Part shown: piece by piece, positions 35,963-44,252 of the stretch
Position numbering within the stretch: the stretch's first letter is position 1
How the letters are laid out: every line of letters starts with the position of its first letter
NCBI GenBank assembly: GCA_023432985.1
Contig: JAEZEQ010000024.1
Coordinates: 1-52,230 of the forward strand
Direction: 5' to 3'
Origin: Bacteroidota bacterium
Lineage (GTDB): Bacteria; Bacteroidota; Bacteroidia; CAIKAF01
Length of the DNA stretch: 52,230 bases
Position numbers and translations under genes: made by a program
The notes under the pieces: model-generated
What the model saw: the letters and a program-made list of their open reading frames with translations, nothing else
The model's database searches: none
What the model was told of the DNA's origin: nothing

Positions 35963-36634
35963 TTAACAATCGGTCATCTCCATTGTATCAGGAGGAAAAT
36001 ATTGCTTTTGTATAATTCCGCTTCTATAAATGAGCAACAAAGCAAGGAGTACAGTAATCACAGGCATTACATAGCGCAATCCGGAGCCCAAATTAGCTTT
36101 CAAAAAATTGCCTATATACTGAGAAGCCATCATGGCGGGAAAGGTGCCTAAACCAAACGAAATCATAAACAAGGCGGCATTTCCCATATCGGGTTGCACT
36201 ATTGCTGCCAGCAAGGCCGTGTATAAAAGTCCGCACGGTATAAACGCATTAAATACCCCCATACCCATATAGCCCCACAGATTTCTTTTTGCAAAAAAGG
36301 GTTTGAAAATATTGCGGATATGTCCCATTAGCTTTTCTGAAAATGGGATTTTATCGAGAATATTACCTTTATAAAAAGACAAAACACCAACGAGAAGCAG
36401 TAGGCAACCCGAAATAAAAATCAATACGGGGAAATAGCTTGTGAAGCCTATGCTTTGTCCAAGCATTCCGGCCAAAAGGCCCCAAAAGCCATAAACCAAA
36501 ATGCGAGAAAAATTATAGACTACAAGTCCGAAATAATTCCTTTCTCCCTTTTGAAAAATAAAGCAAAGCGGGCCACACATACCGGCGCAATGCAGGCTCC
36601 CGGAAAGCCCTAATAAAAAGGCTGCGGCAAACAT
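35963..36634 (-). CDS. SafE/UreH-like (sulfite exporter TauE family) membrane protein
   Basis: A 223-residue membrane protein with about six hydrophobic segments. GLSGSLHCAGMCGPL near residue 10 is the hallmark of the TauE/SafE UreH-domain family, with conserved His and two Cys that may bind a metal. FIPCGLLYTALLAA follows. It is the last gene of cbb3 oxidase operons in many Bacteroidota. The copper-handling role often suggested for it is inference. It starts one base after the ccoH stop. Confidence 0.88.
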   Translation of the reverse strand: MFAAAFLLGLSGSLHCAGMCGPLCFIFQKGERNYFGLVVYNFSRILVYGFWGLLAGMLGQSIGFTSYFPVLIFISGCLLLLVGVLSFYKGNILDKIPFSEKLMGHIRNIFKPFFAKRNLWGYMGMGVFNAFIPCGLLYTALLAAIVQPDMGNAALFMISFGLGTFPAMMASQYIGNFLKANLGSGLRYVMPVITVLLALLLIYRSGIIQKQYFPPDTMEMTDC

Positions 36635-36635
36635 A

Positions 36636-37079
36636 TCAGGGCAGCATTATCGTATCGTTCAACAAGTATTCCATATTGCCCAATTTCCAGCTCCATTCTA
36701 ATTTCCAGTAACCCGGAATAAGCTTGGGCGACTGATAGCTTTGAATCAATTCTGCATTGGGTATTATGGCAAAGACAGTATCTAAGCTGCGGTCTGAGGC
36801 TCTATGAAAGCGCAGCTCACCTTCAAACTGTGGATTATTGAGAAAATTCGCCGGATATTTCACCTTAAAAACACCTTGTTCTACATATGGTTTAATTTGC
36901 GAAGCGAAGGCTTGTCCTCGCTGTCTTTTATCCATAGTGGCGCTATGTTGCAATTCGGCGGCATAATAATCGTCCATTTCCAAATCGAACTTCTTGGTAT
37001 ATGCAAAAATGCCTAAAATCGTTATAGACACAGCAAAAATTGCCCAGGGTAGAAATATTAAATTTTTATTCTTAAACAT
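36636..37079 (-). CDS. ccoH: FixH/CcoH family cbb3 oxidase assembly protein
   Basis: A 147-residue protein with one N-terminal membrane anchor (about 8-27) and a periplasmic domain. The short membrane segment followed by DDYYAAELQHSATMDKRQRG is typical of Bacteroidota FixH. It helps assemble the cbb3 oxidase. It sits 17 bases downstream of ccoG in the same operon. Confidence 0.87.
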   Translation of the reverse strand: MFKNKNLIFLPWAIFAVSITILGIFAYTKKFDLEMDDYYAAELQHSATMDKRQRGQAFASQIKPYVEQGVFKVKYPANFLNNPQFEGELRFHRASDRSLDTVFAIIPNAELIQSYQSPKLIPGYWKLEWSWKLGNMEYLLNDTIMLP

Positions 37080-37096
37080 CTTATCTATTCCTTATA

Positions 37097-38494
37097 TTAT
37101 TCCATAGGTCCGAAAAATACCATTTCCGATTCCTTCATCAATTTATCCCCTTTAAAAACGCCAAGTTTTATATTTGTCTTATGCGATTGAACCATATCCT
37201 GAGGCAAAGAAACCAATACATTCACCTCTTCGCTTTCGCCTCCTTCGAGACTACTTTGGGTTCCTATTATCTTTAAGGTTCCGTTGGCGGGACTAATCAG
37301 TCGTATTTCCGGATTAAAGGATTGAAAGCTTTTATTCACCAATCCGATGGTAAAGAAATTCGATATAGTTCCATCACTTTGTTCCTGATAGGTTGTGCCT
37401 CGCATTCTGCTGAAAGTGGCGTCAAATTCTTTACGCGTAATCAGCAATACGGCCGAGATCAACAGCAACAAAAGTAAGACCCCACTATAGGCCTTCATAC
37501 GCGTGGTAAATCGGAATTTTTCCTTTTTGTCTATTTCATCTTTAGATGCATATCGAATCAGTCCCAATGGTCTGTCGATTTTCTCCATGATTTCGTCACA
37601 AGCATCAATACAAGCCGTACATCCCACACATTCGAGCTGAGTTCCGTTTCGAATATCTATTCCTGTGGGACAAACATTTACACATTGGTAGCAATCGATA
37701 CAATCGCCAAGTTCTTTATCTTTATTTTTTTTGGGATTTCCGCGAGGTTCTCCACGCACATGGTCGTAGGCCACAACAACCGACTTTTCGTCGAGCAGAA
37801 CGCCTTGCAGACGACCGTATGGACAAATGATAATACATACCTGTTCGCGCATCCAGCTAAAAACAAAATAAAAAACCAGGGTAAAAAGCAGGAGGCCAAC
37901 AAATAGTCCGAGATGTTGCATAGGTCCGTTGCGAACCATCTCTAACAGTGCATCGCTGCCCATAATATAGGCTAGGAAAGTATTTGCAATGAGAAAAGAA
38001 ACGAGCAGAAACAAGAAATGCTTAAGCGATTTTTTCCATATTTTCTCTCCGGTCCACTCACTTTTGGCGAGCGCTTTTTGGCGGGTATAATCGCCTTCGA
38101 TCAGGTATTCGATTTTGCGAAAAACCATTTCCATAAATATGGTTTGGGGGCAAACCCATCCACAAAAAATCCTTCCGAAAGCCACTGTAAACAGAGAAAT
38201 AAATACAATGGCAGTAATCATTAAAAGGGCAAAAATGAAAAAATCCTGGGGTCCGAAAAAGACAGAAAAAAGGACGAACTTGCGTTCGGGAATATTGAGC
38301 ATTAAAAAAGGGGCATCATTAACCTTAATCCATGGCATTACAAACAAAAATGCGAGCAATACCCAGCTTACATAATTTCTCCATCGCGTAAATTTCCCCT
38401 TTGGCTTTTTGGGAAAAACCCAAACCCGTTTTCCTTTACTATCAACCGTGGATATAGTATCCCGGAATAAGTCGCTGTCTATTTCCTCTTTCAT
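37097..38494 (-). CDS. ccoG: Cytochrome c oxidase accessory protein (4Fe-4S membrane protein)
   Basis: A 465-residue membrane protein with about five membrane segments and two 4Fe-4S motifs: CIDCYQCVNVCPTG and CVGCTACIDAC. A membrane-side GRIFCGWVCPQT motif lies near residue 110. CcoG reduces copper for oxidase assembly. The C-terminal periplasmic part (about 350-465) is Ig-like. It is located between ccoP and ccoH as in other Bacteroidota. Confidence 0.95.
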   Translation of the reverse strand: MKEEIDSDLFRDTISTVDSKGKRVWVFPKKPKGKFTRWRNYVSWVLLAFLFVMPWIKVNDAPFLMLNIPERKFVLFSVFFGPQDFFIFALLMITAIVFISLFTVAFGRIFCGWVCPQTIFMEMVFRKIEYLIEGDYTRQKALAKSEWTGEKIWKKSLKHFLFLLVSFLIANTFLAYIMGSDALLEMVRNGPMQHLGLFVGLLLFTLVFYFVFSWMREQVCIIICPYGRLQGVLLDEKSVVVAYDHVRGEPRGNPKKNKDKELGDCIDCYQCVNVCPTGIDIRNGTQLECVGCTACIDACDEIMEKIDRPLGLIRYASKDEIDKKEKFRFTTRMKAYSGVLLLLLLISAVLLITRKEFDATFSRMRGTTYQEQSDGTISNFFTIGLVNKSFQSFNPEIRLISPANGTLKIIGTQSSLEGGESEEVNVLVSLPQDMVQSHKTNIKLGVFKGDKLMKESEMVFFGPME

Positions 38495-38549
38495 ACTAAA
38501 TTAAAACATTACATGACAGGTGAATCAGACCGAGAAGCAATCGTGCAAA

Positions 38550-39503
38550 CTAAGGCGCTGTTGCTGCAGAATCTGCGCTTGCCGTTCCGTCTTCAGGCAC
38601 ATAAAGCTCACCTTCCGGGGCTTTAGGGTTGGGCGGATTGGTTCCCTGCATAGTAAGAATATAGCCAGCTACTGCCTGCATTTCGCTCGCCTTTAATTGA
38701 TCCTGCCAGCTAATCATACCTTTTTCGGGCACACCATATTTAATCGTCTTAAACACCGATTTAATATCGCCTCCGTGAATCCAGTATGGATCGGCCAAAT
38801 TCGGCCCTACTTCCCCTTGTCCCAAATTCCCGTGACATGCGGCGCAAACCTCGTCATATTTCAGTTTTCCTTTGTCAAGAACCGCCTTATCTGTAGGCAT
38901 AGTCACCGTGTTTTCGTCTACAAAATCGGCAGATTTCAATCGATATTCTGCCATTAGGCGTTCCCCTTCTTCCAATTCCTTCTCATAGCGTGCTGCCTGC
39001 AAATCACCCGAATTCCAAATTGGCACTACATGGTAATTCACCAAATAAAATACGCCCCAAACAATAGAAATATAAAACATCCATTTCCACCAGGGTGGCA
39101 AGCTGTTATCGAGCTCGCGAATGCCGTCATAATCATGGTCGAGCATAATATCTGCTTCCTCTTCCATTTCATTGGCATTGGTCAATTTCTTCATCAACTT
39201 CGAAAATGCCGATGGTTGTTTTACAACAGGCACTCCCTTCAGGCGTGCATTCTCTTCAATAGTTCCTTTAAGCGTATCAATAAGCAATTGAATAACCGAA
39301 ACGAAATAGAGTAAAATCAACACCAAAAAGAAGACCAAAATCAGCAATAAGACCTCCTCCAGATTCAATCCTGAAAAGGTATCCATAAAAGACGGACTTT
39401 TCGGTTCCTCTACCGCTGCATCTTGCGCAAAGAGCGGAGCGGCAAAGAGAAAGAATGAAGCAAAAATGCCTAAAAAACCTGAGAAATTTTTATATTTTTT
39501 CAT
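38550..39503 (-). CDS. ccoP: cbb3 oxidase subunit III, monoheme cytochrome c
   Basis: A 317-residue protein. A signal or membrane segment begins at MKKYKNFSG (start 39503; an ATG at 39524 is also in frame). Two further membrane segments follow, the second inside the FixP N-terminal domain (DHDYDGIRELDNSLPPWW). The C-terminal cytochrome domain has one heme site CAACH near residue 225 and a later Met ligand candidate (EKGMISW). Classical CcoP is diheme; a single site is the Bacteroidota pattern. The start overlaps the end of ccoQ by 14 bases. Confidence 0.92.
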   Translation of the reverse strand: MKKYKNFSGFLGIFASFFLFAAPLFAQDAAVEEPKSPSFMDTFSGLNLEEVLLLILVFFLVLILLYFVSVIQLLIDTLKGTIEENARLKGVPVVKQPSAFSKLMKKLTNANEMEEEADIMLDHDYDGIRELDNSLPPWWKWMFYISIVWGVFYLVNYHVVPIWNSGDLQAARYEKELEEGERLMAEYRLKSADFVDENTVTMPTDKAVLDKGKLKYDEVCAACHGNLGQGEVGPNLADPYWIHGGDIKSVFKTIKYGVPEKGMISWQDQLKASEMQAVAGYILTMQGTNPPNPKAPEGELYVPEDGTASADSAATAP

Positions 39504-39696
39504 ATTCGTCGGTATTAATATCATTGTCTAAATCTTGATTAAGGGGCAAATTTTTCAAGGTGTCTACATAGTCATTTTTCAAACTAAAGACATAAATCAA
39601 AAGGCCTACAAAAAAGGCAAAGAAGATAATTAAGGAGATAACCCCCATCCAATCGACCTGGGCCCCGGCTAAATAAAATTTTATTTGTTTCAGCAT
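39490..39696 (-). CDS. ccoQ: cbb3 oxidase subunit CcoQ
   Basis: A 68-residue protein with one central membrane segment (WMGVISLIIFFAFFVGLLIY, about 16-35) and a charged C-terminus. It lies between ccoNO and ccoP, five bases after ccoNO. CcoQ stabilises the oxidase complex. Confidence 0.85.
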   Translation of the reverse strand: MLKQIKFYLAGAQVDWMGVISLIIFFAFFVGLLIYVFSLKNDYVDTLKNLPLNQDLDNDINTDEYEKI

Positions 39697-39701
39697 GGTG
39701 A

Positions 39702-41864
39702 TTATTTATTATCTGCCGTTTCGGCATTCAACTTAATATCTGTTCCCAATCGTTGCAGGTAGGCAATCAATGCCACAATCTCCTTATCGGCCAGTTCGCC
39801 CTCTCCTCTTTCGGCAAAATCGTATTGGATGGCTTTGTCTTTCAATAGCTCATCAGCAATCAGTTTTGCTTGATATTTCAAGTCCTCCAATGCGATATCT
39901 TCATATCCTTCGGGATAAGGCACGCCTAAAGATTGCATTGCTTTGATTTTCTTGGCTGTTGATTCAAAATCAATCTCCTTTTTAAACATCCATGGATAGG
40001 CCGGCATCAAAGAGCCTTTAGAGATATCATCCGGATTTGCCATGTGGAGATAGTGCCAGCTATGCAGATATTTCTGTCCGACCCTTTGTAAGTCGGGTCC
40101 TGTACGTTTACTTCCCCAAAGGTGCGGATGGTCGTATACATACTCCCCACTTTTCGAGTACTCTCCTTTATATCGCACCGTTTCGTGTCTGAATGGTCGT
40201 ACCAATTGTGTATGGCAGCTTACACAGCCTTCGCGAATATAGATATCTCTACCTTGCAATTCGAGTGGTGTATATGGTTTCACACTGGCGATAGTAGGCA
40301 CATTGCTTTCAATCATAAAGGTAGGCAGCATTTCTACGATACCACCAATAAGAATGGCTATGGTAGCAAAAATGGTGAGTTGAATCGGTTTGCGTTCAAT
40401 CCATCTATGCCAATGCTCTCCTTTATGTTTGGTATAAGTTGTTTCCAATGCAGGAGCTTCGGCTTCTTCTTCATGCTCGAGGCTTCCTTTTCTTACGGTT
40501 ACAACGAGGTTATACACCATCATTAAAGCTCCGGTAAGATAAAGTGCTCCACCGATAGCACGCAACAAATAAAGATTTTTGAGTGCGGTTACTGTTTCAA
40601 GGAATTCGGGATATTGGAGCGTACCGGCTTCTGTAAACTGAGCCCACATAGAACTTTGTGTAAACCCTGCAAAATAGAGCGGAATAGCATATAACAACAT
40701 GCCCAGCGTTGCAATCCAAAAGTGCATATTGGCCATTTTCACAGAGGCCAATTCGGTTTTATAAATACGTGGAATTAGCCAGTAAAGAATACCGAAAGTC
40801 AACATTCCGTTCCATCCCAAACCGCCTATATGCACGTGTGCAATAGTCCAGTCTGTAAAGTGACTAATGGCATTCACTTGTTTCAATGATAAAAGCGGTC
40901 CTTCGAAAGTGGCCATACCGTATGCCGTAATAGCTACTACAAAGAACTTGAGGGTTGGATTATCCCTCACGCGATCCCAGGCTCCTCTTAATGTAAGTAA
41001 GCCGTTGATCATACCGCCCCAGGAAGGAGCAAGCAACATTATAGAGAAAACAGTACCCAAACTTTGTGCCCAATCGGGGAGAGTAGAATACAACAAGTGG
41101 TGAGGTCCGGCCCATATATAAATAAATATCAATGCCCAGAAGTGTATAATCGATAATTTATATGAATAAACAGGGCGATTTACAGCTTTAGGTACAAAAT
41201 AATACATCAATCCCAAATAGGGTGTGGTAAGGAAAAAGGCAACCGCATTATGCCCGTACCACCATTGAACCAAGGCATCTTGTACACCGGCGTATAGAGA
41301 ATAGGATTTCATAAAAGAAACCGGCAATTCGAGCGAGTTTACTATATGCAAAACGGCAACCGTAACGAAAGTGGCGATATAGAACCAAATAGCCACATAC
41401 AAATGTCTTTCTCTTCTATTGAGAATAGACATTAGCATATTCAATCCGAATATTACCCAGATAACCGTAATCAAAATATCGATTGGCCATTCGAGTTCGG
41501 CATATTCTTTGGTTGTTGTGAAGCCAAGCGGAAGCGTAATTGCAGCGGCCACTATAACCAATTGCCAACCCCAGAAATGAATGCGGCTCAGCATATCACT
41601 CCACATACGCGCTTTGAGCAGGCGTTGAATGGAATAATAATATCCCATGAAAATCCCATTTCCTACAAATGCAAAGATAATGGCATTGGTGTGTAGGGGG
41701 CGAATACGGCCAAAAGTAGAAAACTCTGTAGCCAAAAAGCCGGGATTAAAAATCTGAATGGCAATAATCAATCCGACCAACATGCCCACTATGCCCCAAA
41801 TCATGGTAGCGAAAGCAAACATGCTTACGATTTTGTTGTCATACTTAAATTTTTGTAATTCCAT
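39702..41864 (-). CDS. ccoNO: Fused cbb3 oxidase subunits I and II
   Basis: A 720-residue fusion. Residues about 1-475 are the CcoN catalytic subunit with about 12 membrane segments. Heme and copper ligands are His58 (LHTNA), His205 (WYGHNA), His255/256 (GPHHLL), and His343/His345 (AHVHIGG). Residues about 490-720 are the CcoO domain, a membrane-anchored cytochrome c with CVSCH at 547-551 and a later Met (SLMPAYPW). The fusion is usual in Bacteroidota. This enzyme reduces oxygen with high affinity and pumps protons. It is preceded by ccoS and followed by ccoQ. Confidence 0.97.
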   Translation of the reverse strand: MELQKFKYDNKIVSMFAFATMIWGIVGMLVGLIIAIQIFNPGFLATEFSTFGRIRPLHTNAIIFAFVGNGIFMGYYYSIQRLLKARMWSDMLSRIHFWGWQLVIVAAAITLPLGFTTTKEYAELEWPIDILITVIWVIFGLNMLMSILNRRERHLYVAIWFYIATFVTVAVLHIVNSLELPVSFMKSYSLYAGVQDALVQWWYGHNAVAFFLTTPYLGLMYYFVPKAVNRPVYSYKLSIIHFWALIFIYIWAGPHHLLYSTLPDWAQSLGTVFSIMLLAPSWGGMINGLLTLRGAWDRVRDNPTLKFFVVAITAYGMATFEGPLLSLKQVNAISHFTDWTIAHVHIGGLGWNGMLTFGILYWLIPRIYKTELASVKMANMHFWIATLGMLLYAIPLYFAGFTQSSMWAQFTEAGTLQYPEFLETVTALKNLYLLRAIGGALYLTGALMMVYNLVVTVRKGSLEHEEEAEAPALETTYTKHKGEHWHRWIERKPIQLTIFATIAILIGGIVEMLPTFMIESNVPTIASVKPYTPLELQGRDIYIREGCVSCHTQLVRPFRHETVRYKGEYSKSGEYVYDHPHLWGSKRTGPDLQRVGQKYLHSWHYLHMANPDDISKGSLMPAYPWMFKKEIDFESTAKKIKAMQSLGVPYPEGYEDIALEDLKYQAKLIADELLKDKAIQYDFAERGEGELADKEIVALIAYLQRLGTDIKLNAETADNK

Positions 41865-41896
41865 AACGCTCTATACGGGTTTAATTGTTAACTTAT

Positions 41897-42064
41897 TTAA
41901 TTTTTATTACTTGATTCTTTCTTAATGCTTGGCTTGTCTAAAATGCGAATTGCGGGGGAAGTATCGTCGTCATATTGTCCGGCCATAACCGAACGAATGA
42001 AGAAAAACAAAAACAGTATCGCCACCAATACACTAAATCCGATTAAAATATATAATGCCGACAT
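41897..42064 (-). CDS. ccoS: cbb3 oxidase assembly protein CcoS
   Basis: A 55-residue protein, read directly from the reverse strand. The N-terminal half is one membrane segment (SALYILIGFSVLVAILFLFF) and the tail contains AGQYDDDTSPAIRIL, which matches the CcoS pattern. CcoS is needed to insert cofactors into cbb3 oxidase. It is the first gene of the operon and has a two-box promoter upstream. Confidence 0.88.
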   Translation of the reverse strand: MSALYILIGFSVLVAILFLFFFIRSVMAGQYDDDTSPAIRILDKPSIKKESSNKN

Positions 42065-42088
42065 ATGCTGTTTCTATTTAATTTACTA

Positions 42089-42119
42089 CAAAAGTCTCTT
42101 TTTTATTTCACTAAACAAA
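42089..42119 (-). promoter_or_regulatory. Promoter of the cco operon
   Basis: On the reverse strand, a -33 TTTG at 42119-42116 and a -7 box GACTTTTG at 42096-42089 (one mismatch) with a 19-base spacer. It is 25 bases upstream of the ccoS ATG at 42064. Confidence 0.6.
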
Positions 42120-42136
42120 TGAGATTAATCACCATT

Positions 42137-42158
42137 AAACATGACAAAAGTCATGTTT
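42137..42158. promoter_or_regulatory. Palindrome upstream of the cco operon, candidate Crp/Fnr-type operator
   Basis: AAACATGAC (42137-42145), four A, GTCATGTTT (42150-42158): perfect nine-base arms. The centre is about 63 bases upstream of the predicted cco transcription start, near the -61.5 spacing of class I Crp/Fnr activation. The arms ATGAC-N4-GTCAT keep the Fnr spacing but not its sequence. It overlaps the last codons of rlmN, so it could also be a weak rlmN terminator. Confidence 0.5.
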
Positions 42159-43215
42159 TTGCATGCGTTACACTTTTATTTGCCAATTGACCGCATGCCG
42201 CATCAATGTCTTTTCCTCTGCTTCGCCTCACCGTTGTTGTAATTCCGGCCTTTTCGAGCATAGCCTGAAAATGGCTCAACCGAGTCGGGTCACTTTGTCG
42301 GAATGGCGTTCCTTCAACGGGGTTATACTCTATAATATTTACCTTAGAGGGAATTATACGCGCAAATTTTATCAGATTCTGCGCATCTAAATCCGAATCA
42401 TTAAAATCTTTAAATAAAATATATTCATAGGTAACCGAATTACCCGTTTGTGCATAATAAAAACGCAGTGCATCTGCCAAATCTTCGAGCGGATTGCTTT
42501 GATTGATGCTCATGATCTGACTTCTTTTCTCGTTGTCGGCCGCATGCAAGCTCAATGCCAGCCTATACTTTACCTTATCTTCGCCCAACTTACGGATCAT
42601 TTTCGAAATACCGCTTGTGGAAAGAGTAATGCGCTTCGCACTCATGCCCAAGCCCTGTTCGCTCGTTATATGTTGTATGGCCGTACTGACATTTTTAAAA
42701 TTCAATAATGGCTCGCCCATACCCATGAGTACAATATTTGTAAGAGGCTGACTATAGTGTTCTTCTGCTTGTTTTTTAATAGCCACCACCTGATCATAAA
42801 TCTCATCCGGATGCAAATTGCGCATCATTTTCAATTGAGCTGTGGCGCAAAATTTACAATCGAGGCTGCATCCAACTTGCGAACTTATGCAGGCCGTCAT
42901 GCGATTATCGGCCGGAATCAACACGCCTTCTACCACACGCCCATCGCTTAAAGAAAATGCCGTTTTAATGGTTCGGTCTTTACTGATTTGCACTTGTTGA
43001 ATTTGCAATTCGCTTATCATAAAATGCTCCTCCAAAAAAGCCCGCAACTCTTTGCTGACATTGCTCATTTCGTCGAAACTTTTTACATGCTTTTGCCAAA
43101 CCCATTGCCAAATCTGATTGGCACGAAATGCCGATTCCCCATTTTCTACAAAAAACTGGCGTAAATCTTCCAGGGAATAGGATCTTATATTGGGCTTTTC
43201 TGTTTTCAACAACAT
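42151..43215 (-). CDS. rlmN: 23S rRNA (adenine2503-C2) methyltransferase
   Basis: A 354-residue radical SAM enzyme that methylates A2503 of 23S rRNA and A37 of some tRNAs. The cluster is CSLDCKFC (Cys116, 120 and 123), following TACISSQVG. NIVLMGMGEPLLNF is present, and a C-terminal cysteine (DIDAACGQ) serves as the methyl-transfer residue. The length is normal. The -7 box TAGTTTTG ends four bases before the ATG, so the mRNA is probably leaderless. Confidence 0.97.
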   Translation of the reverse strand: MLLKTEKPNIRSYSLEDLRQFFVENGESAFRANQIWQWVWQKHVKSFDEMSNVSKELRAFLEEHFMISELQIQQVQISKDRTIKTAFSLSDGRVVEGVLIPADNRMTACISSQVGCSLDCKFCATAQLKMMRNLHPDEIYDQVVAIKKQAEEHYSQPLTNIVLMGMGEPLLNFKNVSTAIQHITSEQGLGMSAKRITLSTSGISKMIRKLGEDKVKYRLALSLHAADNEKRSQIMSINQSNPLEDLADALRFYYAQTGNSVTYEYILFKDFNDSDLDAQNLIKFARIIPSKVNIIEYNPVEGTPFRQSDPTRLSHFQAMLEKAGITTTVRRSRGKDIDAACGQLANKSVTHAKT

Positions 43216-43219
43216 AGTG

Positions 43220-43227
43220 CAAAACTA
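43220..43227 (-). promoter_or_regulatory. rlmN -7 promoter box (leaderless spacing)
   Basis: TAGTTTTG on the reverse strand, an exact match to TAnnTTTG, with four bases (CACT) before the ATG at 43215. No clear -33. Confidence 0.5.
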
Positions 43228-43249
43228 CATAAAATATGCCGATTCCTTC

Positions 43250-43678
43250 TTATTCATTTGGGGGCACAATAACCCAAATGCCATCTTCAGCCGGCTCTAT
43301 CTCAAACTTGTCGAGATTCCGCTTGGCCGGACCTTTGGTAACATTGCCTTCCAGGTCGAAAATACTGCCATGAGCCGGACATACCAATTCGTCTCCATCC
43401 ACCTTAAGCTTCACACCCATATGCGTGCAACTCATGGAATAGGCCTCGAAATGATCCGAATTCTTAACCAATAATAATGGTTTAGGCATTTTCTTTACCT
43501 TAAAACTTTGAAGTCTTTCATTTAAAACATGGGCGGGGATAAATACTTTCCCATCTTTTAATACAAGTTTCAGCTTCTTTTTTTTATCATCCTCCGCAGC
43601 CAAAGCCGCCGGCGCTAATACAGCCGAGGCACAAAGTGCACAAGCCGCGCTAACAAATTGTCTTCTGGTTTGGTTCAT
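43250..43678 (-). CDS. Exported Rieske [2Fe-2S] protein
   Basis: A 142-residue Rieske-type iron-sulphur protein. It starts MNQTRRQFVSAA at 43678; the twin arginine and the hydrophobic stretch look like a Tat-type signal, and an ATG at 43690 is also in frame. The cluster ligands are CTH (Cys84, His86) and CPAH (Cys100, His103). It has no adjacent cytochrome b or oxygenase subunit, so its electron partner is unknown. A linker rich in lysine follows the signal (DDKKKKLKL). Confidence 0.88.
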   Translation of the reverse strand: MNQTRRQFVSAACALCASAVLAPAALAAEDDKKKKLKLVLKDGKVFIPAHVLNERLQSFKVKKMPKPLLLVKNSDHFEAYSMSCTHMGVKLKVDGDELVCPAHGSIFDLEGNVTKGPAKRNLDKFEIEPAEDGIWVIVPPNE

Positions 43679-43808
43679 ATGGTTTTTCAATCAATTATTA
43701 AAAGTACATTTTTTTTTACATACTACAAAAGATTCCTTTTCGTTAATTTCTTACAAATTTTAATTTTTATAAAAAAAATCATATTTACTTTACCAAAAAA
43801 GAATCGAA

Positions 43809-44252
43809 ATGAAATCAGTCCTATCTTTACTTCTTATTGCCATTTTTTCTATCCCTGCATCTGCACAGCAGTTGGCCAAAAATCAAGCTCAAAATGATGG
43901 CATTTCCTTTTTTACAGGTTCTTTTGAAGAAGCGAAAAAAGCAGCTTCTGCACAGAATAAAATTATTTTTATGGATGCCTTTACGGTTTGGTGCGGCCCT
44001 TGTAAAGTACTTAGCAATACCACATTTAAGGATAAAAGTGTAGGCGAGTTTTTTAATAAAAATTTTATAAATATAAAAGTAGACATGGAAAAGGGCGAAG
44101 GTCCGCAATTGGCCATGAAATACGGCGTAAGGGCCTATCCTACTTTATTGTTTATAGACAAAAACGGGAAACAAGTGCACAGTGTTTTGGGCTTAATTCC
44201 CGCCGAAGTTTTATTGAAAGAAGGTCGGGTTGCCCTGGCTTTAAACAAATAA
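43809..44252 (+). CDS. Exported thioredoxin-family protein
   Basis: A 147-residue protein with a signal peptide (about 1-19) and a thioredoxin-like domain. The active site is WCGPC (Cys62 and Cys65) and the cis-proline is in RAYPTLLF. The layout fits the DUF255/thioredoxin_7-like exported thioredoxins that keep periplasmic cysteines reduced. It converges with hemW and overlaps it by 12 bases. Confidence 0.9.
   Translation: MKSVLSLLLIAIFSIPASAQQLAKNQAQNDGISFFTGSFEEAKKAASAQNKIIFMDAFTVWCGPCKVLSNTTFKDKSVGEFFNKNFINIKVDMEKGEGPQLAMKYGVRAYPTLLFIDKNGKQVHSVLGLIPAEVLLKEGRVALALNK

Noticed and set aside
38550..39503. CcoP as truncated because it has one heme site
   Set aside because: A single CxxCH is usual for Bacteroidota CcoP, and the N-terminal domain is complete.
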